From: Anaeramoeba flamelloides | Taxonomy: Eukaryota > Metamonada > Anaeramoebidae | Direction of reading: 5' to 3' | Assembly (NCBI GenBank): GCA_027625915.1 | Contig: JANTQA010000008.1 | Coordinates: 10,479,001 to 10,543,000 of the forward strand | Length of the DNA: 64,000 bases | Shown: in pieces, positions 1 through 9,547 of the stretch | How the letters are laid out: the number at the start of each line of letters is the position of its first letter | Numbering within the stretch: position 1 is the stretch's first letter | Position numbers and translations under genes: made by a program | The notes under the pieces: generated by a model | Databases searched by the model: none | What the model saw: the letters and a program-made list of their open reading frames with translations, nothing else | Told to the model about the DNA's origin: nothing

Positions 1-76
1 TCTATCAGAATTATCAGATCTAAATGAAGAAGAATTGGAACTTGATTTAGAACAATTAAGTCAAGATGAGAAATAA
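1..76 (+). CDS. 3' end of a gene entering from the left (partial)
   Basis: From base 2 one frame is open to a TAA at 74-76 and encodes 24 residues. They are strongly acidic and Leu-rich, with Glu and Asp at about half the positions and a Leu every three or four residues. The other frames close quickly. This looks like the acidic, probably helical C-terminus of a protein whose body lies outside the window. Too little remains to name a family. Confidence 0.5.
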   Translation, partial: LSELSDLNEEELELDLEQLSQDEK

Positions 77-766
77 GAATCAAAACAGATATTTTCGTTT
101 TTAAAAAACAATTTTTAAATGTAGAAAAATAAAAATAGCAGAAATTTAATATTACTTTTTATTTTTAGTTAATTTTAACTTGATGTTTTAAATCTAAATT
201 TAAAGATAGGATATCTATTTGATACATAGATTTAAAAATAAATCTGAAAAAGGCAATACTAGTATTCCAATATAGCCCATTGATCAAATGTTTCTTTTGG
301 TATTAAAGGAATAATAAAACGAAACATTGTTTCTTTCAAAGATACCCATCATTTTTTTTCAAATATCATTTATTTTTTATAATTCACCTTTGGAGAAACA
401 ATAAGAAATAAGTAGAATAATACACATCAAAGGATAGTTGATATCCGTATGGAATGAAACTAATAAACCAATAGATTTTCTTAAAAATTGAAAAAACTCA
501 AAATTCTTAGTGATCAATTAAGAAAAAAAAACAAGGTTCATTTTGATCTAAAATTGAAGACTCAAATGAAATTTTAAATAAAAATAAATATCATTTATCT
601 AAAATCATTCTAACTGCCATAATAATATTAGAAAAGTACATTTTTACTTAGTGATTTCGATCTTAAAATAAAAAAAAAAAATTGCAAATGAATTAACTAT
701 CAAAAAAAAATTCGAAAAAAAGAGAAAATGAATAAAAATGATTTCATTATTGAAATTTATCCAAAA
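77..766. other. AT-rich spacer, nothing recognised
   Basis: About 690 bases of very AT-rich sequence with A and T runs. I see no open frame, structured RNA or repeat copy that I can support. The 3' untranslated region of the gene ending at 76 presumably lies at its start. Confidence 0.5.
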
Positions 767-935
767 TTAATTTTCTTCTTCTAATATCAATTTAAACCCT
801 TTAAACAAATGTAATTCAGTGGCTATAACTGGGTCCATTTGACTGGGAAATGATTTAAAATGGTGTAAATTAGTATTATTTTCAGAATTTGAATTACAAG
901 TTGAATTATTGTAAGGTTTTGTTTGATCAGAATCC
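767..935 (-). CDS. Possible 3'-terminal exon of an unrecognised minus-strand gene
   Basis: On the minus strand, a T-rich tract ending in CAG (plus positions 936-938) is followed by an open frame of about 55 codons to a TAA at 767-769. The peptide is rich in Asn, Ser and Thr, then ends with a hydrophobic stretch and three Glu plus Asn. The surroundings hold further candidate splice sites: GTATGT near 1030 and GTACAC near 1208. I could not find a chain of upstream exons that keeps one phase. It may be a real last exon or a chance open frame. No family is recognised. Confidence 0.22.
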
Positions 936-1795
936 CTGAAAAAATCGGAAAATACTTGACAATATACATATTTGAATTTTTTCAAAAAAGTCAAAAATCA
1001 TAAAGATTGTTCTTTAAACAGTTTACATACTTGATTTTTAAATTTAGTTTTAGCACGAAATGAAATCTTTTCAGTTAGAAAATCTTGAAAAATTTTTTTT
1101 TGTTCTTATACTGGACCTAATTGACTTTTATTGAAAAAGTAAAATGGATTTTTAAAAATTAAATTTTGAAAAATTTAATAAAAATCATCGAACAATCATC
1201 ATGTGTACCTGATCTAATTGTTTTATGTGAAATGAATTGTTTTCAAAATGATCTATATTAAATGTTCCAAAAAAAAAAATAAATAAAAAATAAAAATATC
1301 TTAAAATATTATAATATTTCAAATTTAAATTCGTTTGAATAAGAAGGTTAGATTACATTATTATAATTCAAAGGTGGTTTTAATTTTAAAATTTAAAAAA
1401 TATATTATGTAGACTCGCCTTCTCTTTTTTTTTATTATTGAGTTACAAAAATTAATAGTATTAGTAGAATATTGAATTATTTTTATTTATCTTCAAAAAA
1501 AGATATTTTATTTATGTTTTTGAATAAAAAAAAGGGGGGGAGAATGTCTTTAAATGTTTATTATTAGTATTTTTAAAGGATAAAAACAAAAATAAACATT
1601 ATTAAAAGTCTATTATCAATGATTTATGACATTTTGAAAAAATTCGAATATTTTTTATTTTTGAGTGTTTTTCAATATTTTTACAATTTCCCTTTTAATC
1701 AAGGTAAAACATTTGAATAGTCCTTATTTTTTTATTGATGTTTATAATAAAGGTATTTGATTTTTGATGATTGTTTATTTGTGCAAATTAGTTGG

Positions 1796-1797
<2 letters not shown>
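936..1797. other. AT-rich spacer with scattered splice-like sites
   Basis: If the minus-strand exon at 767-935 is real, its upstream exons would lie here, but none could be phased convincingly. Otherwise only A/T runs and a short G run near 1533 are seen. Confidence 0.3.

Positions 1798-1859
<62 letters not shown>
1798..1859. repeat. (TA)n microsatellite, left flank of repeat element E copy 1
   Basis: About 31 TA units without interruption. It abuts the first base of the repeat that runs to 3776, which has a second (TA)n tract at its other end. The second copy of that repeat (50158-51658) also lies between two (TA)n tracts. Confidence 0.95.
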
Positions 1860-1863
<4 letters not shown>

Positions 1864-2979
1864 GGGAACCCCGAATTTGCCTAAATTTCATCAAGTTTTT
1901 AAAAAAAGATTTAAAATGAGATTGGTGTACTGATATATTTAATTTTTTATTTATCTTTAATCCAGATTTGGATTATAATAAAAAGTCAAAATAAATAAAA
2001 GATAAAGTATTTGAGTTATTGTATTTATTTTTGTTTTTCGAAAAAAAAATTATAATTATTCATTTTTGCATTTTCTTTAAAGAATTTTAATTTTTTTTTT
2101 TAATTTAGAAAAAAGAAATTGTATTGTAGTAATAGTAAGTTAAAACTCAAAAAATAGATTTAACAATAATAAAAATCGCGCAATGTTATTAATTTTGTTA
2201 TAAAACATAAATAAATAAAGAATAGTTTCATGAAACTTTTTCTTTTTTTTTTTTAGATAAATTATTATAGGAATAATAAATCAAGGGTAAAATGAAATTC
2301 ATTTCTTTTAGTCAAAATAAAAAATTTAATATGAAATATTTTTATAAACTTTTATTTAAGTAATAGAAATTACTTGAAAAAACAAAAAAAAAAAAAAAAA
2401 AAAAATGTAAAATATTTTCATATTAAATTGGAATTAAACCTATAAAAACTTTTTTAATAGATAAAGTAATTAGTTTAATTTAATAAAAAATAACTAAAAA
2501 TATCATTTAAATATTAATCAAAGATAATATCATAATCTTCAAAACCAAGAAATAAATTTTGGAATTTTGCTATTAGTAAAAATTTGAATAAAATAATTGT
2601 ATAAAATTTAAATTTTTCAATCTAAATTAATACAGATTTTGAAAAATGATTTTTGATCTATGGTCTCTTATTCAAAAATATTGTATATTTTATGTCCAAA
2701 TTTCAAAAATTCAAAAATTAAAATAATACTGTAAATTAAAAAAAAACTCAATTATTATCTAACTCGAACTATTGGCCAAATCATTTAAATTTGAAAAAAA
2801 ATCTGAAAAAAATTGTCGAAATTTTACAATGTAAAAAAAATATTATATTTTTTCAAATTTAAATATAATTTTTTTTATTTTTAAATTATTTAGAATCAAA
2901 CAATTCATTGATATTGTATAGTAATAGATAGATGAAACAAATTTTCCATTTTTTGATAAAATATTTTTTGTATTAAAAA

Positions 2980-3176
2980 CAATCAGTTTCACTTTTAAGG
3001 CACAAACTTTCAACGAAATTTAAGACAAAAAAAAATCTCAAATTAAGGCACAAAAGTTGGAATTTTTTTTTTTTACAATTTATTTTACTAGAATTTGAAT
3101 TTTGTGCTTTAATTTGAGATTTTTTTTGTGTCTTAAATTTCGTTGAAAGTCTGTGCCTTAAAAGTGAAACTGACTG
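2980..3176. mobile_element. Palindromic MITE, family M, copy 1
   Basis: About 197 bases that are almost wholly an inverted repeat, beginning CAATCAGTTTCAC and ending GTGAAACTGACTG, followed by TA. Two further copies lie at 19816-20011 and 45974-46172. TA flanks and CAGT-like ends are typical of Tc1/mariner-derived MITEs; that placement is inference. The left TA has decayed here. The matching position in the second copy of element E has no insert, so this copy arrived after element E spread. Confidence 0.85.
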
Positions 3177-3427
3177 TATATTATTTAATGTGATATTTTA
3201 GACAAGATTGGTGTCTATAGTGGGTTATAAACAATTCATAGTAAAGTATGATGTGTTTAAATAATTAAAACTTAGAAATTTTTGATATCTAGAAAAACTT
3301 TTCAAAAAAAAAAAAAAAACATTTCGAGAAAATTGAAGGGAAAATAACAAAATCATAATAACTAAGAAAATTTTTTCGAATATTAAAAAATTTTTTTCAA
3401 GTCATTTTTTTAATATATGTAACTATA

Positions 3428-3647
3428 AGCTAAATTTCAAAAATAGGAGCAGTTTTTTCATCCTAAAAAAAATTGTTTAATCTTTTTTTTTTTGATTAAT
3501 AATGTAATTTACTAAAGTGTTTTGAGATAAAAACCAATATAGATTAATAAATACAAATACAGTGTAACCATTGTATTTTTTGATGGAAAAATAAAAAAAT
3601 GAAAAAATAATAATAAAAAAGTTTGCACCTGTTTTTGAAATTTGGCT
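3428..3647. mobile_element. Small terminal-inverted-repeat element nested in element E
   Basis: About 220 bases bounded by 23-bp inverted repeats matching at about 20 positions. The left end begins AGCTAAATTTCAAAAATAGG, and the right end is its near reverse complement. TA lies on each side (3426-3427 and 3648-3649). The related copy at 50158-51658 lacks this segment, which gives a clean empty site. There is no coding capacity. A Tc1/mariner-type MITE is the likeliest class, from the TA duplication. Confidence 0.7.
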
Positions 3648-3772
3648 TATAATTGTTGATTATTCATTTTTATTTCTAAGATAATTGTTTATAATTTGAG
3701 ATCTTAGAATCCTTAGATAACAATTCAAATTAAAAATTTTATTAAGAATAGAATTAACATATTTGGGGTTCG

Positions 3773-3776
<4 letters not shown>

Positions 3777-3804
<28 letters not shown>

Positions 3805-3806
3805 CT
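3777..3806. repeat. (TA)n microsatellite, right flank of element E copy 1
   Basis: About 15 TA units immediately after the degenerate right end of the element (GGGGTTCGAAGG). Confidence 0.9.
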
Positions 3807-5682
3807 AAACGGAAACAAATTAAAAGTTTAACAATATGAGGTTCTATGGTATCAGTCATTTAATTCTGCCTTTTTTTACTACAAATTATTTTCTTTTTTT
3901 ATAGTTGAATCTCTGTTTGAATTTCAATGTAATAAATCATCAGTTTCATTGATTATTTATAGATCATCTCAATACAACTTTCTACAGTTTTGTGAAATAT
4001 TTTAAATCTTTTTTTTTTTTTTCAGAGTAATCTCAATTGTAAAACAATTCAAAAGATCACAAAATAACTTTTTTTAATAACCAACATCAAAACAAATAAT
4101 CCTACCAATAAAAGTTTTTTAAATAAGAAAAATGAAATAAATAAGTTATTTATATCTATTGTTTGGGTTATATATTTTATCAATATTTCTTTTCGAAATG
4201 GTTGTTATCTATTATTAAATTAATTTTTTATAGCGATTTCCGCAAATTTCATAATGTATTAAAAATAAAATGAAAGGTGTTTTTTTATAGGTATTTCCTT
4301 ATTATAAGAATAAAAATATCTTGATGGGTATTTTTGGAGGGGTATATCAAATAGTAATCTTTGATATTCTCATAACCATGGTATTTTACTCAAGATTTTA
4401 AGATGTATTGAATATTTAAAGGTAAAAAAAAAAAAAAAAATAGATCAAATTAAACAAATTAATTTAGAGGAAAACAGAATGTTCCCAATTTTTAACAGCT
4501 ACAAATTTCTTTTTTTTTTGTTATTGTAAATTATTAGGAATTTTTCAGTTAAAATAAAAACAAATAAAAAATAAAAAAATTATGTGTGGGGATTCTGAAT
4601 TTACATAAAAAGTTCGTTTAAATAAAATATGAAGTCTGTTAACATTGAAATAAAAATATTATTTTCTTGGGAAAACTTGCCTGTTTTTAGTAAATTGTAT
4701 TTTATTCTACTTTTTAATGAATTGGGAAAGTCTTCTTGTGTATGAAGATTAAACTATTGTGTTTTCTTAAATTCTTTTGTTTAAATTCTGCATCAGTAAC
4801 AATCTAAATTGGGATTTTTAATTTTTTTGTTCAAATTGGTAATTTTTTAAATTATCAAAAAAATCAGTAGTTAAAAAAATATCCTTTTAAAAGGGGATTA
4901 TTTTGCTCGTCTGATATAATTATGTTATTCCGTTATGGATGTGTGATTTTTGACCTTTTTTCTTATTTTTTTTAATTTTTTTTGTGTGACTTTTTCCAAT
5001 TTTTAATTGTTGTGTTTTAATAAAAATGGGTAATCAATTAAATTTGAATCAAAGTGGTTCAAAAATATTTTCATTGGTTGTTAAGGGCAAAGTGTGGGAT
5101 TTTACACTTAATTTTACGGAAAGAATTCCAATTAAATTTTACCAAAAGTTACATTAACCTTTCTACTAAAATAAAAAAGTTAAATTAAAGGTATTTTTTG
5201 TTTCCGATCTTCAATAATTGGATATTTGTTTCATTTGTATTATATTTTTAGAATAGAACTGGTTTGTATGATGTTATTTGTTGACAAACACACATACATT
5301 TGTTTCTAAAGGTGGGGTTTCATTCAAAACAAAATCGGTTTTACAAATTTTAAATTTCTCTTTTTCAAAACAAAAAGTTTAAACTAAAAAGATCAGATTT
5401 TTGACAAAAAAATTAACAGAAAAAATGAATTCTTGGTAAAACTGGGATTTCTTTTCACAGAAGCCGATAAAGATTTTTTTTTTTATTAAGTTCAGTTGAA
5501 AATTTGGGAAAATGTGTGTTCTATGAGATTGGGGGTAATTAAATTTATTTCTTTACAAAAAAGGTTATTTTTTACATACTGGTCTAATTTATAAACGAAA
5601 AATAGAAAATATTTTTGAAATTAGACTCAATTAAAAATGGTTGAAAAGAATCCAATTGTTATAAAGAACGAAATTTAGTCAA

Positions 5683-5684
<2 letters not shown>
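3807..5684. other. AT-rich spacer, nothing recognised
   Basis: About 1.9 kb with no supported gene. G content rises slightly between about 4900 and 5560, but all frames are closed often. Confidence 0.5.

Positions 5685-5722
<38 letters not shown>
5685..5722 (+). repeat. Homopolymer of 38 consecutive G
   Basis: An uninterrupted run of 38 G on the plus strand in a region otherwise about four-fifths A+T. Such a tract could fold into G-quadruplexes and is mutable; its exact length in the assembly is doubtful. The minus-strand reading that turns it into poly-Pro is not taken as a gene. Confidence 0.95.
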
Positions 5723-5723
<1 letters not shown>

Positions 5724-6224
5724 ATAAGTAAGAGTAACTGGCCCCTTTGTGGTATAATATTTCTTAATGTAATAAATATTAGTTTTATAACTGACAATGT
5801 ATATTTTTGCTTTTAAAATATTGCGAAAGAGAGATTGTATATAAAAATTTAGGTTTTTTTTTTCAAAAATATATCTTTTGTAAAAATCCTTTTTCCTCAA
5901 TCCAAATTTGGAATTCGCCTTGAAATTGTTCTCAAATCATTGGTTGTCTCTAGTTATCGATCTTATTTGAATTTACATGGCAGAAAGAGTCAAGATTATG
6001 AATATACTTTAAGATAAAATTGAAAATAAGTAATAATAAAATTCCTTTTTTACATTTTACTTTTTTTTTAGTTTTCAAAATTTCGAAAAGCTTGTCAATT
6101 AATAAATGACTTTTGCAAACAAATACTCTAAAAACCTCGAATGTAAAATAGTTTGTCTTTTCTTTTAACAGCACTCTATTACACCTTTTTTTTTTTTTCA
6201 TTTACTATTAACATTTCATTCTAA
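5723..6224. other. AT-rich spacer left of the hAT element
   Basis: About 500 bases between the G tract and the target duplication of the transposon. No supported gene. Confidence 0.5.
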
Positions 6225-6628
6225 ATGATCATCAGACTTGGACAAAATGAGGAAAAATGATCAGAAATATAGAGAAAGAGATTTCTCTAATTAAAAAAAT
6301 GTTACACTATCATCATTTTTCCTCCTTGTCCGAGACAATGGATAGAAGTAATATTTCATGATAGAAGTATTGCTTTTAAAGAAATTAGAGTAAAATTTTT
6401 TTTTTACTCTAAATAGAAACTGAGTCATTTTCTTTTTGTGAAGAAAAATTATACGTCATTTCTTTTTGAGAAATTTCTTAGAGGAATTTAGAGTAGTAAT
6501 TCGAGTTTATTTGACTCTAAACAATCCAGTTTCGAATTATAAAATTCTAATTCAAATCGAATTTAAACAAATTTCACATTTTGAAAATCATTTTTTTTTA
6601 TTGTTCTGAATTGGTAATTTTGTTTATT

Positions 6629-6659
<31 letters not shown>

Positions 6660-6772
6660 GAAAGTTTTTTTGAACTGATTTGATTTTTTTTGATTTTTTT
6701 TTGTTTCTTTTTTTTTTTGAATTAATTTTTTTTTTTTTTTTTTGATTTTTTTTATTTATTATCATAATAGAG

Positions 6773-7808
6773 ATGACAACAAGAAAGAAACGTAAAATAT
6801 CCACCGAGCCGAATAAAAGGAGTAACTTTGTACAACTTTTTAAAAAAGAGACGGTCGAACCATAGATCTAAGAAGAATAGGCAGTCGTCGAAGAAGAGAC
6901 ATACATCAAAGAAGATGCACTCATCGAAGAAGAAAAAACATTTTTCGAAAAAGAAGAAACATTCATCGAAGAAGAAGACGACGAATGTAATCAAGAAAGA
7001 AAGGATGCGACGTATCCCGCGCCGAAGAAGTCTCACTGGAGTTACTCACGTAGAAACTATGTTGATAGATCATATAAGGAGTTTGGTTCCGAAGGCCCTT
7101 GAACTTGATGGGTATTTGGATGAAAACAAGGACCCAAACGTGAAGATACATGAAAAAGAAGAAAATGTTCAAAAAAAAGAAGTTGCGATCAAGGGTAACC
7201 AAGACAGCAACGGAGAGAGCAAGGAAAAGAAGAAGAACAAAGCAAAGAAGAAGAGCAAGGTCAAGAAGAAGAGCAAATGCATTGAAGATAACAAAAAGAA
7301 GATGAAGAGTAAGGGCAACATGGGTGATACCCGTGATACAACAATCAATGTTGAGAAGAAATGCAAGAAGAATGTGAAGCACGATCCAGTGATCAATAGC
7401 AAGCAGAAGTGCAAGGAAAAAGAAAAGGAAAAGAAGAAGATAACAAACAGATGCAAGGGGAATGGAAAGAGCAACATACCAGCAATTACCAAAGAAAGAA
7501 GCAGTAGACCAAATAACAATCAAGTGACTGATCAATCAAAGGCAGAAGAAATACAAATTGAAAAAGAAACCAATTCTGAAACATTATGTTTACCATCCAA
7601 GAGAAGAGTGAGGCTCAAAACAGAAATTAGCAATGGTAAACTTATAAAAACAATACAAACAAGAATTGGAGAAGATATAAGAAAACTGCAAAATATTGAA
7701 AGTTGGTTAAAGGATGAAACATTTTCGAATTTCATTCTAATAAAAAATGTAGATAATCAACCTTTGTTTTTGAATGAAAATTATTTTTGTTCAATGTACC
7801 CAATGTAA
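6773..7808 (+). pseudogene. hAT transposase, basic N-terminal part
   Basis: An ATG at 6773 opens about 30 codons. A +1 frame change near an A run then leads into a long frame running to 7808. The protein is extremely Lys- and Arg-rich with Ser-Lys-Lys repeats over its first 50 or so residues (6828-6990), then a long charged stretch. Near 7690-7780 it reaches a Trp and a hydrophobic strand that look like the start of a BED zinc finger, whose cysteines lie in the next frame. Basic extensions of this kind could serve in nuclear entry or DNA contact; that is inference. In the 6828 frame the first ATG is at 6915. Confidence 0.6.
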
Positions 7809-8787
7809 TTCAGTTATCACTGCCATCAAATATAATATGGAACGACACTTTACTTCATCAAAACATTGCAATGCACTTAAAATGTTACAAACACACACGC
7901 TTGGCTCGTTATCAGATATTGTCAAGATATTATTAAAATCTGGAATATCTTATAACATGGCACAACACTTGTTCCAAGTTCAAAATCTACCAATGATTAG
8001 ATCGGTCCATACTTTTCCATCGAGAACAACTGTCCGAAGAACTCTACCACAATTACTCGACGATGAAAAAAAAACCTTGAAACACAAATTAAAAGATAAA
8101 TCTTTCTGTTTAATAATTGATGAGGCAACAGATCGATTATCTCGGCCACTAGTTGCGTTATTAGCTGCTACTTCAACAGATACGTGGGTTTTAGAACTTG
8201 ATGAAATACAAGAGATGACAGCAACAAATATGGAACTTTTTATTCGAAAATCTTTAGAATATTATGAAATTCCATTTAAAAAGATAACAGCACTTGTATC
8301 TGATGGTGCACCCGTATGTTGCAAATTGGGGAAGACTTTAACAAAAGTTTGTGAAATCAAACATATCATATGTGTATGCCATACATTGCATTTAATAAGC
8401 GCTAAGTTGATAGATTCATTTGATCTTGCAAATCTGGTATGTTCCAAGCTTAAAAAATTTTTTAAAGCTGGAAAACAAGCAGGAAGAAAAAGAAGATGGT
8501 TACAAAAAAATGGTAAATTGATTTCTTTACCTTGTCTTACACGCTGGGGAACTTGGTTACAAACATGTATTGAGGTGCTTCATAATAAAGACAAATTGAA
8601 ACAATTTATTCAATTAGAAGAACGCTCAAAAACGTCAAACATCTTGATTGAACATCTTTCAAGTAAAATTTTCTTAGAAGAATTGGTTTTTATAGAATAC
8701 ATTGCTTCTTTTATTCTACCACTGATACAAGGGTTACAAGCGCACTGCATCTCTAACCAGACAATAAAAAAATTGGATAAATTTTAA
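7774..8787 (+). pseudogene. hAT transposase, BED finger and catalytic core
   Basis: An open frame of 337 codons overlapping the end of the previous part in a +1 frame. It starts with the BED-finger ligands (Cys-x2-Cys near residues 8-11, then His-x5-His near 25-31). The core shows the motifs expected of hAT transposases: an IIDEATD strand with the first acidic residue (near residue 115), a VSDGAP motif with the second, the CxxH-type CVCHTLHLI segment, and a TRWGTW motif. The frame closes at 8787, just where the similarity continues one frame over. Function inferred: cut-and-paste transposition. The split suggests loss of function or a sequencing indel in an A/T tract. Confidence 0.85.
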
Positions 8788-9313
8788 AAATTTATTTTTT
8801 CAATTAGAATACAAAAATTTTTATAACTTTGTGCCAGAAAAACCACAATTCAGAGAAACAAAAGATAAAATTAAATTTTTTTTCACGCGTATCCAACAAT
8901 ATGAAACAAGAATTAACCTTGCTGATGATGTAATTAAAATGTACTACTGGTTTAGTCCTGAAAACATTTTACCAAATATTCGAAAAGAAGATTTGCCCAT
9001 ACCTGAAATTTTGGAATATATTAATGGTTCAATTTTGGGAGAATGGTTAAGGTTTCAACATTATCTGAAAACACTTGAAACAATCCAAACTCAAAGTACA
9101 ATACATTTTTGGTTAAGTATGAAAAATATTTTTCCATGCTTAAGTAAATATGTCTTGGATTTGTTATCAGTTCAACCAACCTCAACTGAAGTGGAAAGGT
9201 TTTTTTCGATTGTGAAAAATATACAATCAACAAAAAGAACTTTAATGAAATTAGAAACAATTCAAACTGAGGCATTTTTTCGTTTTAATTATCGAAAAAA
9301 CAAAATACTTTAA
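8786..9313 (+). pseudogene. hAT transposase, C-terminal dimerisation domain
   Basis: This frame is open from 8768 and continues the transposase after a second +1 shift in the A/T-rich stretch near 8770-8800. It ends at a TAA at 9311-9313. The last 70 residues form a clear hAT dimerisation domain: a Trp-containing helix, a Pro near the FPCLSKYVLDLL segment, and the hallmark PTSTEVERFFS motif containing the conserved Glu. A 220-base non-coding tail follows before the right inverted repeat. Confidence 0.85.
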
Positions 9314-9547
9314 ATACAATTTTTTTTTATTTTTAATTCTTGATCTTTTTATAGTTCTATCTATGTTCTTCTCTCATGTTTTTTTTCAAAAAAAATAAGA
9401 AAATAAAGAAACTTTATCTATTTTTTATCTATTTTTTTTTTACTCAAGTTGTGAAAAAAATTTCTCTATTTAAATTTTTTAGAGGAATTTTTTCTCATAA
9501 TGTGAAAAATTCCATGATTTCTCTAAATGTCCAAGTCTGATGATCAT

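Larger units (their letters stand above)
1860..3776 (+). mobile_element. Repeat element E, copy 1 (non-autonomous, (TA)n-flanked, carries two nested insertions)
   Basis: This 1.9-kb block is matched along its length, in reverse orientation, by 50158-51658. Clear similarity covers both ends and most of the interior, at a level that suggests an old, diverged pair. The left end reads CCCTGGGAACCCC followed by a TTTGCCTAAATTT-like stretch; the right end is an inverted, degenerate version. In copy 2 the ends are clearer (AGCACCCCAAAT). I read these as short terminal inverted repeats. No coding region remains. Copy 1 is longer because two smaller elements, at 2980-3176 and 3428-3647, sit at points where copy 2 is uninterrupted. 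The superfamily is not recognised. Placement inside (TA)n tracts suggests TA-rich target choice. Confidence 0.7.
6233..9539 (+). mobile_element. hAT-superfamily DNA transposon with intact ends
   Basis: A 3307-bp element bounded by perfect 12-bp terminal inverted repeats, CAGACTTGGACA at the left and its reverse complement at the right. It is flanked by a perfect 8-bp target duplication ATGATCAT (6225-6232 and 9540-9547). An 8-bp duplication with CAG-type ends is the hAT hallmark, and the interior encodes a hAT transposase with a BED-type finger, a DDE-type core and a C-terminal dimerisation domain. The coding region is spread over several frames (about 6773-9313), and each change of frame lies near an A or T run. 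The identical duplications argue for a fairly recent insertion. In its present form it probably makes no full-length transposase, unless the shifts are assembly errors or unrecognised introns. Confidence 0.93.

Noticed and set aside
5679-5900. Minus-strand frame ending in a long poly-Pro run
   Set aside because: The prolines come only from the 38-G homopolymer; the rest is typical chance AT-rich translation.
6963-7535. Long minus-strand frames opposite the transposase N-terminus
   Set aside because: They are mirror readings of the Lys-rich coding region, giving Leu/Phe-rich products with no independent support.
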